Source: Pleodorina starrii (Eukaryota; Chlorophyta; Chlorophyceae; Chlamydomonadales; Volvocaceae). From it: DNA of 64,000 nt. The notes under the pieces are model-generated. The model did not search any database and was not told where the DNA came from. It saw nothing but the letters and a program-made list of their open reading frames with translations. The position numbers and the translations under genes are program-made. Shown here one piece after another: positions 34,101 to 45,471 of the stretch. The stretch's first letter is position 1; each line of letters opens with the position of its first letter. Where the stretch lies: contig BRXU01000022.1 in assembly GCA_030267565.1 (NCBI GenBank), positions 20,001 through 84,000 of the forward strand. Reading direction: 5' to 3'.

Positions 34101-35747
34101 TTGTTTCCAACCTCCTTTAGGCAAAGGTCACCTTGCCGAGCGGAGTGTCGACATGCGCTCTCTCTCTCTCTGGGTTTGGGTATGCGTGCGTGCCGGTCCG
34201 CGGGAGTGGGCGCGCCGACGCCGATGTCGGCACGCCGATGTGCGGGCCGGCTCCAGGGACGCGTCGGCTTGCGTGCGTGGAAGGCATGCGCGCAGCGTTC
34301 CAATGGGGTGCGCGATCCACCTACTCCCCTTCCCCCTTCCATCGCAAACCCATTCTCCATCCCTCCCTTGCTCCCTCCCTACCATTCAAATTATCCTAGT
34401 TTATCTTCCCGCCCACCCACCCACCCATCCCTTCCACCCATCTCTTCTTCACTTCCACGCCCTCCCGCAGGTTCTCTGGCAAGCTCATCCACAACTTCGT
34501 GTACCGCAACCCGCTGCAGGGCGCCTCCGCCATCACCTGGTTCATCGCACGCGACCTGGCGCACGCCGTGTCCGTGTCCCGCCGCTTCTACTGGTCGCTG
34601 CTCAACCTGTGGCCCGACCAGCTGCCGGACCACACGCTGGTGTCGCTGTCGGCGCAGGACGAGCTGGTGCCGGTGCAGGTAAGGGGTGCTGAGGCGGGAC
34701 GGGAGGGAGTCTCGGGGCGATGCCGCAAGCTGGAACGGTGGCCGCGGCCTGGGGCGGGGGTCGGTGAGAGAGTGTGTGTGTGTGTATATGGGACGAGTTA
34801 GGCCAGTCAGTGGCGCTTTGGCTTCGGCGGGCGGCCGTATAGGGGGAGGCGGGTGCTCCCGATGGGTCGGCGGGTTGTGGACCGTCAGGGCAGGGTCCGC
34901 TGCCGTGGTGAGGCTTGTGAGGGGTATCATGGCTGGTGGCTCGGGTTCGTGCCCTCACCGCCCGCGTTACGCGCTGTGTGAAAGTTGGCCGTGAGCCACT
35001 TCGCACCGGCTCGGCACAGGCGCCGGTCTGGGGCCCCCTCTTCAAACAAATGCCGTTCGGTCGCTTTCAAAGCGACGACTGCTCTGGGCTCCGCCGTGTG
35101 CTTCTGCTCCCACCGCCGCCAAACTCGTGCGATGCTGTACCGGCCGCGCTATTGCTTTCCCTCCCACCTTCGTTCCTTCCTCTCCCCTTCACTTCCCTTC
35201 TACAACACCGTTCCCTTCTGCTCAGCCCTCTCCACCCCTCGCCTCCGCACCCCTTCCCCCCTTCGGAGCATTTCCCTCCCTGACCCCTTCCGCCTGTCGC
35301 CCCCCCCCCTCTCCGTCCGCAGTGACTCATTTTTATATAAAGGAGCATACCGGTATCACTCCCTGACCCCCTCTCCCTCTCTCCCGCCCTTCCCCCGTGC
35401 AGGAGGTGCTGACCATGCTCCAGGAGCGCCCCTCCACGCGGGTACTGCTGCACGACGCGCACCGCCACGCCGACTTCATCAAGGACCTGCCCTGGCAGGC
35501 CACCATGGTGCAGCACGTCGCGGAGCTCATCCAACAGGCCTCTGCAGCAGCAGCAGCAGCCGCGGCGCCGGATGCGGGTTCGGATTCGGAGGCCACGGAG
35601 GTGACGGCGAAGCCGACGGCGGCGCCGCAGCAGCTGCAGGCGGGGCCGCAGCAGCAGCTCCAGCCGGGGTCGTCCGCCCACGCGCGTAGCGACAGTGCCA
35701 GCTCTTACGAGGTGGGGCGGCTGGGGCCCGGACCCAAGCTGGCGTGA
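31113..35747 (+). CDS. Membrane-anchored alpha/beta hydrolase
   Basis: Exons 31113-31579, 32039-32310, 32785-33230, 33791-33804 (14 nt), 34471-34678 and 35403-35747; all GT-AG, in phase, 583 residues. ATG at 31113 is the first in frame (MGLLTLVSTV). Two adjoining membrane helices span about 49-93. The hydrolase core starts with the oxyanion-loop motif LFLHGVGLG, then the nucleophile elbow VAHSYG (Ser370), then SAQDELVPV (Asp463 as acid) and HDAHRHADF (His489 or His491). The C-terminus is low complexity (Ala/Gln/Pro). The family includes lipases, esterases and thioesterases; the substrate cannot be told. The microexon joins LVDP to CFVMF across three exons. The first exon begins about 200 bp from the transposon end at 30906, so its promoter may have been altered by that insertion. 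Confidence 0.85.
35321..35370 (+). repeat. Intron 3'-end motif, copy 1 (hydrolase intron 5)
   Basis: agtgactcatttttatataa, then aggagcat, then tcactccctgacccc, ending about 32 nt before the acceptor AG at 35402. Shares its core with four helicase introns. Confidence 0.8.
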
Positions 35748-37159
35748 GCTGGAGGAGAGGAAGGGCGGGGGCGCCGTGTCGTCGCTTGGGTGCGGTAGCA
35801 GGAGCGGCCAGAGGCGCGGAGGGCCCTGCGTGCGCGCGTCGCGGGGACCACCAGCTTAGCCTGCTGCTTGTTCCTCTCTATGCACGTAGCTATGTATGCG
35901 CCCCTGTCGCGTGCTGGAGCTTGCTTGCAGCTCGGGGCGGGGCAGGGGGGCTGGGCTCGTAGCCCTCGGGGCGTTTTGTTATGCGTTGCAGCCCGGGCGC
36001 GCCCAGCCCAGCCGAGATAGATGCGTGAGCCTGTTGCTCGCGGATGCCGGTTTGATTCGGGCCGCGGCCGGTCTCGGGCGGCGGCTGCGGCCATCGGTCT
36101 GTCCCTGGATTTGGACCTGGACCTGGACCTACATAGGCATGACCAGTTAATTTCCAACACCGGGCAATACAGCAATGAATTTTGGTCACCGAACGCCTTA
36201 CTGAGCGAGTGATATGTTTGGTCGCGCCAAGGCGGGCTACTAACAGTATTGAATGAGCGACTGACTCGCGAGCACCGACCGTGACTGCTTTGATGACGTA
36301 CCGTTTGTTGCGATGTTAGAAGCGGCACCATACCGGTAAACATGATTGGGTGGATGGATGACGTAACCCCTTGGACAGCCGAGCGGTCCGAGAGGTGAAC
36401 GCGGCGTTGGCAGGCATGCTGCAGGGTATGGGCGTTAGGGCAGTGCTGCCTCGCGCGTGGAACGCGTGCGCATGTCAGTGGTGGTGGTCGTGGTGGTGGT
36501 GGTGGTCGTGGTGGTGGTGGTGGTGGTCGGAGCCGACACCGAGAGGCCGCAGGGAAACCGACTGGCTGCGAGTGTTGGCTCTACTTGGGATGGGGGCCGA
36601 AGAGAAAAATTGTCCAGTTGTCCGGAGTGGGGCAGGAAGGCGCAGAGCGCTGCGTGGTGTGGGCGCCCCCTACGAATGAATGTCGTTGTTACAGTGAGCC
36701 TGGTGAGAGTCCGGTAGCAATTGCTTATTGATGCCTGGCGCGGGGCGTTTGCCGAAACGCCCGACATGCCAGTTAAGGCTCCAGGTCCGGGCCATGACCG
36801 GCCTGTAGCGCACGTGTTGGCCGTTGGCCGGTCAGCTGACCCGGGGTGCACATGTCGAAAAGCGCGCGTGTTTGTTGTTGTGAGCGAGAACCGGCGCCGC
36901 GGACTATCAAGACATGGGAGTGGAGCACTGCGTGTGCTCCATTCAGTGAACGAGAGCGTGCAACAAGCTGCGGGTTGTGCACACGTGCGGGGATGTCCGT
37001 AGAAGCCGGGGGGAGGCCCATGGACTGATGCGGGTACGGTACGTTGGTGACCTCTGTCGTCCTCCCTCGCACGCTTCAGCGTGAGGCGTCTTTGCACAAC
37101 GTGCCTTGTCTCCCAGATTTCCGAGAGAAACCTGGCCAATGCCAGGGGGGCGGCGCCTC
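35748..37159. other. 3' flank of the hydrolase gene; no further gene recognised
   Basis: Holds a GGT-type microsatellite (see 36478-36530). A repeated ggacctggacctggacc tract is at about 36112-36130. No coding motifs. Confidence 0.35.
36478..36530. repeat. GGT/GTC trinucleotide microsatellite
   Basis: gtggtggtcgtggtggtggt repeated across about 53 bp. Confidence 0.85.
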
Positions 37160-37750
37160 GGTCATAAACTCATAATGGTGCGCATGCTGCGCCCTTGAAG
37201 CACGTGGTCACGAAGCCCGTGCGCTTGTGTAAGCCGGGCGTTCGGCGAGAACGTGCATTTCGTCTTTGGCCGCTCCACAATCACAAAGCCTGCAGGAGGC
37301 TTCCCCCATCCAGTTCTGATCACGGCAAGCCTTGACGTCGGTCTTTCCGCTGAGGAAAGCGCGGGGTTCACCCAGGGTATCTGGAGTTCTGGATACTTCC
37401 ACGCTCCCCGGCCTGTTAACCATGGAGCTCGCACGACAAGGTTGACCCAATGGAACTGGAGCGATCTCTGCGACAGCTCGCGGTAAAGGAGAACCATAGC
37501 CGGGCTCCATCCACCCCTCCTACCACGGACCGCATGTACGCCCGTTGCTCCTGAACCATACACAGGGTTGGCCATCGCGCCTTGCACCAATGAAATCGGG
37601 TCCCCAAACTTGCACGCCATACGAGAACACCCGTGACGAAGTTAACTTGCGGACCTGAGGACTTTGTTACGGGTTTCGGACCTCCGATGCGTTGACGGCG
37701 CCTCGGGGGGCTTCTGGCCCCGGGCTGGGGCCCCGATCTGTCAATCCCCA
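37160..37750 (-). pseudogene. 3' end of a non-LTR retrotransposon ORF2, frameshifted
   Basis: On the minus strand: GTRFHWCKARWPTLCMVQEQ at about 37665-37600, then LLYRELSQRSLQFHWVNLVV, then in a third frame KTDVKACRDQNWMGEASCRL followed by CDCGAAKDEMHVLAE at about 37345-37245. The final Cys-x2-Cys...His pattern with DEMH is the zinc-knuckle tail of non-LTR ORF2 proteins. At least two frameshifts. The reverse transcriptase itself is missing here. Confidence 0.5.
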
Positions 37751-39459
37751 TTGACGTCCTGGCGTGATCTCTACCAAGTCAGCTCGTTAGTCTTACGGTG
37801 CTTCCTCTGCCCTTAACCCTAAAACCCCAACGAGTCAAGATTCACGACTGAGCACGTGAGCAGCCGCCACCGGATGCCCCGCTGAGCTGTGCTTCGTACG
37901 TTTGCTAGCTCTCAACCTGACTTCTTTCCCCCGATCCGAGCCGCCGTGGTCCTGACTGGCTGACAACTTCGGCTGAGCTGACAGCGAACACCAAGCCAAC
38001 CTGCAATGCCCACCGCCGGCACAGCACCACGATGATACGACCTCCGCATCTTAGCTCGGCAGTGACAGAGATCAACACGGACTTCGGTCCGCGTTGGGCA
38101 GGCATAACCCGGCCACGTGACCAGATCTATCTGCCGTACAGGCGCCCGCATGTCCCGCAGGCCAACGGTTCCAGTGACAGCCCCTCTCAGTCCGTTGCGC
38201 CCAACCACCAACTGCCGACCCATATTTGGCACGAACCACGTTGGCGCCCGACATGACTGAAAGTACCGTATCGCACGGATTGGGCTCCGAAACCCCCGAC
38301 GACTGAGTGGTGGTTAGGGTGACCGACACACCGCACTGCTGGCAGGAGGGTGCAGGGGATACCCCTCTCATTTGCCGCACGTTCATTCGCACTGATCGGG
38401 ACTCTGCCGGCCCCGGGTCAATCAAGCGGGCCGCAATCTGCTCCAGCTAATCCAGGGTTTCAGGCGGCGGCGGACCCGTGCCGGCGGGGAGGGCGGCTCC
38501 GTGCGGTGTGTTACCTGGAGGCCACATGGAGGCAGGTCACCGCGGCTGCCGTCGCCCGGGCCAACACCAAAAGGGACTGCTCCACTGCTGTGAAGTATGT
38601 AAAGGCAAAACCTCCCATCAAGATCGGACCATGGCTTGGGTCGCCAAGCGCCGCCGGTTTCCTCGCCCGCTCGATCGCTCCTGCCATCACGTCCCTTGCC
38701 GGATTGCTTTCTCAACCATTCGGATGGTCTTGTAGACCGCCGCCGCTGCTGTCGCTGCTTCTGCCGCAACTGCGACCGCTTCCGCAACTGCCGTTGCAGC
38801 TGACGTCGCCGCCGCCGCCGCCGCCGCCACCGCCACCGCAGCAGCAGCCACAGCCATACACGCAGTACGCATGTCATTACTCCGGCGCTTGGTCAGCACT
38901 TGCGCCTGGACGGCGGCGGGGCCTTGGTCAACGCTGCTAGGGCCAGTCCCGCGAGTCCCGCCGCCGCCAGCCCCGCCCACAGCCCCGAGCGACCGGACTC
39001 TCTGAGCCGGGACCGAGCGCGGAATAGTGCGGCGAAGAAGGGGGGAGGGGAGAAGAGTGTTACATGGGAACGAGAAGCGGGAGCGAGCGTGAGGCGGCAT
39101 CAGCGGAGCCGGGCCGGGGGGTGGAAAGGGAAGCGAGGGGAGGGGAGGGGAGGGTGACGTGGGGGTAAGCTGGGTGGGTTCGGTGCGTGGGGGCGTGTGG
39201 ATGAGCTCAGGAGGGGCAGCAGCAGGGGTCCGGGCAGCAGCAGCTTAGGGTTGTGTGCGTGGGCCGGCGAGGCAGGCCCTGTGTGGGCTCGCCCTTAACC
39301 GCAGCGAGGAGGGGGCCGGCAGCCCGGCCCGGAGCTTGCGCCAGAAGACCACCAATCCCAGGATGTCCAGGGGCCAGGACACACAAGGCACAGCACAAAG
39401 CCGTTTTAGATGACGGCCCGGTGGGGCCACGCAATAAGCCTGAAGTGCCCAGCTGCACC
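37751..39459. other. No gene confirmed; Ala-rich and Pro-rich open frames
   Basis: 38687-38890 on the minus strand reads as a long Ala/Val/Glu-rich stretch caused by gcc/gca trinucleotide runs (about 38805-38850). 39130-39150 is a gggga run. A minus-strand frame at 39430-39245 (ILGLVVFWRKLRAGLPAP) lies just beyond the OAS-like stop codon and could be untranslated sequence. None is supported as a gene. Confidence 0.3.
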
Positions 39460-42400
39460 CTACCTTGCGGCGGTCTCTGTGCCGTACCCCAGGCCGCTCC
39501 CCGAGCCATACTCGTATTCGTATTCGTACCCGTGGCGAGGAGCCAGGATCGTCGGCTGCCGCTGCGGCTGCTGCTGATACCGGTCGAAGGCCTCCAGTTT
39601 GGCCACCGCGCGCGCCATTGCCGTACCGGGGCTACGCAGGTTCGTAGGCTCGTCCAATGTGTCGTACAGGCTGCGCGCCTCCGCCGCCAGCGCCCTCCAA
39701 TCGGGCGACGGCTTGCCGGGACGGGGCTGTGCGCCGCGTGTCGTGTCGTACATACGACATTACGTGGGCCGCCGTACAAAAAAGTGGGGTGGCAGCAGTT
39801 GGCAGTTGGAGGTTGAGGGCACAAGGGCACACGGGCACGAGCATAAACGATTGGTTGGGTCTTGGGTTTGGGCTGTACGATGTAGGCAGGGCAGTGCCCG
39901 GGGTGGCGCCCGTACTGCCCCGGGAGCCCCGCAGCTCGGCCCTGCACCGTTCCGTCTCACCCCGTCCCGTCCCGTCCCGCCCCGGCGCTCTTTTCTACCA
40001 GCCGCACGACTGTGCCCACCTGTGCCCTACAAGCCATGGCTGCCTTACAAGCAACGAATCCTCCGCCCCAACCAGCCTCATCCCCACACACGCACATCTC
40101 CGCCCCCCGATACCGATCACGGGCTCCGGCCTATAATCGCCCGGCCCTTCCGAGCGACCCAAGGTTCCTCCCGTCGGCAGACCCGGCTGTGCCTGTGAGG
40201 CGGACGGAGTAAGCACGGTGCCACCACGGCCTCCCGCCCCCAGCGCCCAAGCTTGGGGTAGGGCGGGCCCAAACGTACCGTAACCCCGCCCGTAAGCCCA
40301 AACCCACCTTTGCAATGTTGCAGGTAGGGTCGATGGGGTGGAGGATGACCACCCGGTCTCTGCCCCACACGTGCGCGCACCGCTCAGCCACTGCCCGGCT
40401 GTAGCCCCACTTGCAGCGGCCTCGCCTCTCAACCACCACGTCCTCCTTGCCCTCCGCCGCGGCCGCCAGCAGCCGCAGCGACTCGCGCATCAGCGTGAGC
40501 GGTACCTCGCGAGTTTCGCTGTCAGTTCATGGTCGTGTCATGTACCCGTGTCATGCACAAGGGGGTACGGTAAAAAGAAAGTTTCGCAGCGGAGAAGGAG
40601 ACGGCACAAGGGGGGCGGGGGGGCGTTATCCACGTGTAGGCCGGAGCCCATGAACGGTAAAGTAACAGAAGAAGGCCGGGGGGGCGCGGCAAGGCTAAGC
40701 GAGGCGCCTGCTGCTGGTGGTGGAAGGGCAAACTATCGTACCGGTATCGAACGTCGAAGTCCGTCGTGCAGTCGTGCCGTAATACGCACTACGCAGCCCT
40801 CGCCACACCTTCTCCACAGCACCTTCCACACACGCAACGAAAGCGCAGCGCCTTGTTTTCCCCCGATCATACAACACAACACAACACAACACAACACAAC
40901 ACAACACAACACAACACAACACAACACAACACAACACAACACAACACAACACAACACAACACAACACAACACAACACAACACAACACAACACAACACAAC
41001 ACAACACAACACAACACAACACAACACAACACAACACAACGCAGCAACTCAACACAATACACGTTACCGTGCGGTGACCCCGTAAGACCCCACCCCACCC
41101 ACACCCCACCCAACCTACACACACACACAGTCACACCCCCATTGGTTTGCACCTGATGTAGCCGGACTGGAGAACGACGCCTCCCCATATGGGTTCCGGC
41201 AGCCGGCCCGCCTGGCTCTGGGCGGCCGCCAATACGACAACCTCCAGCAGCACGCTGGGCACGTGCTGTACGATACCCGCCGGTACCAGGCCGTACTTGT
41301 ACCAGGCCTGCGGCCGGTAATAATGTGTCATAAACTCCACCCACTCCCCGGCCGACACATTTCCGCGCCGTGACCGCGCCTGCTGTGGCCCGGGGCTGTG
41401 GGCAAGCACCTGCACATGCCTGCCCGCTGCAGCGCGGTCGTGGTGGCAGCGGGGCACTCAGACTGGTTTCCAAGCATCTCCTGGCCCGCCCCGCCCCACC
41501 CTACCTCAGCCTCCCCCCTCCCTCATCACCTTGAGCAATCGCACCACCCCCTTGACCTGGTCGTGTGTCTCCCGCACCAGCTCCATCAGAGCCTCTGACA
41601 ACGCCGCCTCGCGGGTGGGGTCAGCGCTGTGCGCCCAGGGCTGGCTGTACACCGGCTGCGTGAGCGCCTGGTACTGCAGGACCGCGGCGCTGGGCACTGA
41701 GGACGAGAGGAGGGAGCGTCAGGGTGCGTGCAGGGCAAACATTGCGCTGAGTTGTAGCTGCCGGTTGGTTGGTTGATTGGGTTAACAAGCGCCTGATGGA
41801 GTGGAGGCTGAACGCGAGGGGACCTTATTACGTGTGCGGAGGATCGAGACCGACGCATACCAACCACGTGGGTGGGCTAGCAGCAGGTCAGCAGCATTGG
41901 CTGGGGGGGCACGCGAGCTCAAGCTAGCAGGGGCGCCTTGGAGCGACCCGCGGGTCGGCGGGCGGGCGAAGCGGGGGCCCCACTTACCGGCGGTCCCGTG
42001 CCTTATGTTCCGCAGCTTCTCAGAGCTGTTCAGAGCATTCTCAGAGTGGCCACACAACACACGACGGACGATACGCGCTCACCGTTCCCTTTCGCCCTGT
42101 TGGGCAGCAGCATGAGGTCCACCTCCACCAAGTGGTGTGGGTCGTTGTCCGGATACATGCGAAGCTGGGTGGGTGGATAGGACAGCAGGTCATCATGGTC
42201 AGGTTGACGAGTGTGTTTGTCGGGTGGTGACAAAAGAACAAGATATAGCAGCGAAGGGACGCAGATGGCGGTGTGCCGGGGCTTGTTCGGCGACGCCTCG
42301 AATGAGGACATGGCAATTGGCTCCCGGGCGCCTGGAGGCTTCGCCTTGTTAAAACCACTGCTTTGTTTTGGACAGCTGCGGTCCTCAATCGCTCAATCCC

Positions 42401-43786
42401 CGCTTATCCTTCCCCAGCAGACCCAGACAGGAACGAGCGAGCACGGCAGGAAGCACAACGACCTGCGGCCACGGCGACCCGTCTGCCAGGAGGCTCACAC
42501 ATCAGAGATTGGCGACGGCCAACGGGCGCCGGCCACTCACGAATAGGCGCACCCAGACCCGATCGCAACAAGGGGCCCCAACCGGAAACAACCCTGCCCC
42601 GGTAAGCCCCGGTAAGCCCCGGTAAGCCCTGATCAGCCCCGGTAAGCCCCGATAAGCCCCGGTAAGCCCCGGTAAGTCCCGCCACGCGCGCAGACCTAAA
42701 CTCGAGACGAACCCAGACGGCCGTCCGGCGAAGTTACCCATCGCCGATGTCGCCGACAACACACGGCAGCCTTTCACCCCGGCCAGCATAGACCTCTGCC
42801 CGCGTGCCCGGCCCGGCCCGGGCCCGGGCGCGAAGTTCGTGCCCTAGTGGCCAAAAGCCGCAGCGTTCCAAGCAAATGCATCGCACGTGCGGTCCGAGCC
42901 GCAAGCAGCCCACCTTGAGGGCTCCTGCATACCCGCGGCCGTGCTGCACCTCCACATCGTACTCCGCGTTCCTCAGGACCTGCATAACCTGCTTGCGACC
43001 GAGCAGCAGGTTTGGGATGGGGTCATGAAGTGGCTCCGTTCCGTTCCGTTCCGTTGCGTTGCGTTGCGTTCCGTTCCATTGCGTTCCGTTCCGTTCCGTT
43101 CCGTTGCGTTGCGTTGCGTTGCGTTGCGTTGCGTTGCGTTGCGTTGCGTTGCGTTGCGTTGCGTTGCGTTGCGTTGCGTTGCGTTGCGTTCCGTTGCGTT
43201 GCGCACACCGAAGTGTCATGACCCGCGTTTCGTAAGCAGCCACTTGAGGTCTGACCTGCCGCAAACCCGCCGCAAACCCGACGGTGCGTATGCAGTGCAC
43301 GGAACCGCCGATGGAAGCGCACCCCCACCCACCTTGAAGCGCATGTTCGTGAGCTGCGCCTCATCCTCCCACACCATCGGCCGTCCGTTGAACTCGTTAA
43401 CGAAGACGAGGAGGTCCACATCGAAGGCGCCGCGAACCATGGTCCTGCGACCGAAGCTGCCGGCGGGAACCATGCGATCCACCTGGGAGTGTGGTCGGTG
43501 GGTGGGGGCAGGGAGGGACGGGAGGCAGGGGCAGGCCAGTCTGCATGGGGCGCGCGCTAGGATGTTGGGGGAAGGGTGAGAGTCCAGCTGTCATGACCAG
43601 GGTTGCAGCCGATATGTAGGTGGTGGTTTCGTTTCGAGGCATACTGTAGCTCACTTTTACTGCTTCCACTCGGCACTGGACGATGCCCTGCAGCTTGTGG
43701 ATCGCCTTGCCGCAATTTTCTTCCACATCCTTGTCCTTATTGGTAGCTAGTGTCACTACGGTATTAAAGGCTCTGAATTCCTGCAT
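39460..43786 (-). CDS. OAS-like nucleotidyltransferase (cGAS/OAS/CD-NTase superfamily)
   Basis: Exons 43786-43655, 43482-43333, 42988-42914, 42164-42083, 41696-41530, 41307-41153, 40518-40308 and 39726-39460; all GT-AG with consistent phase; 412 residues, close to animal OAS1. The active site reads PAGSFGRRTMVRGAFDVDLLVF (two acidic residues, Asp65 and Asp67, after the GS loop) and HLVEVDLMLLP (third, Asp135). The helical half carries VKGVVRLLK-AWYKYG and PSVLLEVVVLAAAQSQAG, matching the OAS RLVKHWY and ALELLTVYAWE positions, then VVILHPIDPTCNIAK and PDWRALAAEARSL, matching the OAS DPADPTGN and WRQLAQEA motifs. In animals OAS senses double-stranded RNA and makes 2'-5' oligoadenylates; the product and trigger here are unknown. 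Uncertain points: the exon-3 acceptor (42989) is weak, and the last exon may splice at an AAG|GTAGGG donor overlapping the TAG stop. Three introns carry long simple repeats. Confidence 0.85.
40567..40668 (+). repeat. Intron-resident repeat, most complete copy (motifs a and b)
   Basis: ggtaaaaagaaagtttcgca + gcggagaaggagacggc (motif a), then cgttatccacgtgtaggccg + gagcccatgaacggtaa (motif b). It lies in OAS-like intron 6 in antisense to that gene. Motif a recurs at about 55389-55442, 57013-57068 and 59893-59955; motif b at about 58346-58374 and 62722-62772, all in helicase introns. Confidence 0.7.
40868..41040. repeat. ACAAC pentanucleotide microsatellite, about 34 units
   Basis: An almost perfect run of acaac in OAS-like intron 6. 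It creates spurious open frames in every register. Confidence 0.95.
42597..42680. repeat. ccccggtaag tandem repeat
   Basis: About seven imperfect copies of ccccggtaag or ccccgataag in OAS-like intron 3. On the plus strand each unit resembles a splice donor, but the gene is on the minus strand. Confidence 0.85.
43031..43204. repeat. GTTCC/GTTGC pentanucleotide microsatellite
   Basis: Thirty or more units of gttcc grading into gttgc in OAS-like intron 2, ending close to the weak acceptor of exon 3. Confidence 0.95.
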
Positions 43787-45471
43787 TCGTCATGCCTTGG
43801 CCATCGTCCTAAGCGCATGATGAAGCGGAGGACAGCGGACGACGAGAGGGTAAGTACCCCCGGTGCTTATTCCGTATCGCGCGATTCAAATAAAATACAT
43901 GAGCATGAGGCGCTTAGGTTGTACAGCCTAGAGTGTCACGGGTTAACCGATACGGAACGAATCCAAACTCGGCCTATCGGAGCGGTTGCGGTGTCTCGCA
44001 ACGATGTTTTCACCGCTGTTTCTGAGCCATAATATACCTTTTTGTAAGACAACATAATCCCAGTTCGTTTCCGGTACTGGCGTGTCATGGCTTGTTCAGG
44101 ACTCTTAGGCTAGAGATTACGCACCGAAAGCTGCCCGCACCCGTACACATTTACAACGTTCTGAAATTTGAGATTGTTAATAATCTATACGAGCAGGCGG
44201 GTACTGCTGGCTCGCAATAAGTGAACCACGGTTCGCGCGGTGCGCTTGTTGAAACCGAACCGCCCCTACCCGCCCGACTGTGTGCGCAAGGCTTGCGCTT
44301 TAATAGGCAACCGGGAGCAGGTCGTCCATTCCAACGGCTTCCATGGCCGTAAACGCGGCACCATGCCACTTTACAGAAGCAGAGCGCTGGTTGGCAACGG
44401 GCGGCCTCCTGATCACAGCAGCGGCCAGGGCAGGTGCATTCTCATGTTGCCATCTCCACCGCCAGCAATGTGCGTGGACCGGCGAGGCTCGCCCTTCGCC
44501 GCAGCGCGGCCTCTAGCGTCCCACCCTCCCTTCAATCGAATGTGCGGATGGGGGCATGCCGCCACGCAGGACCCGACGCCGCCAGGACAGGCAGTTCAGT
44601 TGATGTGGTTCGTGCGCACACGACACGAGGCAAGACTCCCCTGCATGTAGTGCACGGAAGAGTTGGAGCCCTACCCTGCATTGTCGTGCATTCCGGGGCC
44701 CTCTGCTGCGCTGTCCTATCGCTGGGTATCATCCCATCACTTTCGCTGCCCTGGGTCCAGGCTGGGTCTACCGTACTCCGCTGCGGCCGGCTCCTTCCAG
44801 CGCGCGCTCCAGCATGAAAGCCCGGGCGGTGTGTGCTGGTTTGGGGCCACTTCCGATTCGGAACACACATGCGCATGTGCGGTGGGGGCTGTGCGACGGA
44901 ACCCGAAATGCGAGGTCGTTCATGTGATCCGCCATTGCTCCCCGCTTGGCGCTTGGATGGCACGACTGCAGGCCGCACAGCGGCAAGGCACCATCCCTCG
45001 CCAACGCATGCTGGATACAACGCATGCCGCCCTCACCGAAAGAGGGAAATCTTGACGTTACATCAGGTCGCATCGCCTCGAAAGTTGCGCACAGCCTCAA
45101 TTTAGTCACAACATCCTAAATGGCTACACCTGCTCATGCCGTTCTGGAAATTTGGAAGACGCGGCAGCTTGGAGCCGCTGCCGCCTCTTCCTGCTCATAG
45201 ACCTTTCTGCGTTTGCCCCGCAGCTGCATTCCCCCGCCCGACTGTCAACATCAACTAAGGTTCCCAGAGATTGCGCTGGCGGCCGTCCATACCCCCCCCC
45301 GCTGCCGCTGTGCAAAGGCTGCAAAAGGGCACCGAAACCATGTTCGCGTTCGCCTGTGCATTGCCGCTGTGCTCGATTCCGAGTGCGTGCCGCATACAAG
45401 AGGGGACGGAGGAAATCGCACACACAGTCCAGTTACAGACGGATACTGTCCTGGTTGCCCTTCTTAGCCGC
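43787..45471. other. Intergenic region between OAS-like and RPL11 genes; nothing recognised
   Basis: Should contain the promoter of the OAS-like gene (upstream of 43786, minus strand) and the 3' flank of RPL11 (below 45472). Open frames here lack motifs and splice partners. Confidence 0.35.

Noticed and set aside
39245..39430. Extra C-terminal exon of the OAS-like gene
   Set aside because: Splicing from the AAG|GTAGGG donor to the visible TTCAG acceptor (about 39442) meets a stop after about ten codons, so it adds no domain; the TAG at 39460 was kept.
40338..41156. Long open frames of NTTQH or CCVVL repeats on both strands
   Set aside because: They are translations of the ACAAC microsatellite in an intron of the OAS-like gene.
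42973..43579. Open frames of CVALR/NATQR repeats
   Set aside because: Produced by the GTTGC/GTTCC microsatellite in the OAS-like gene.
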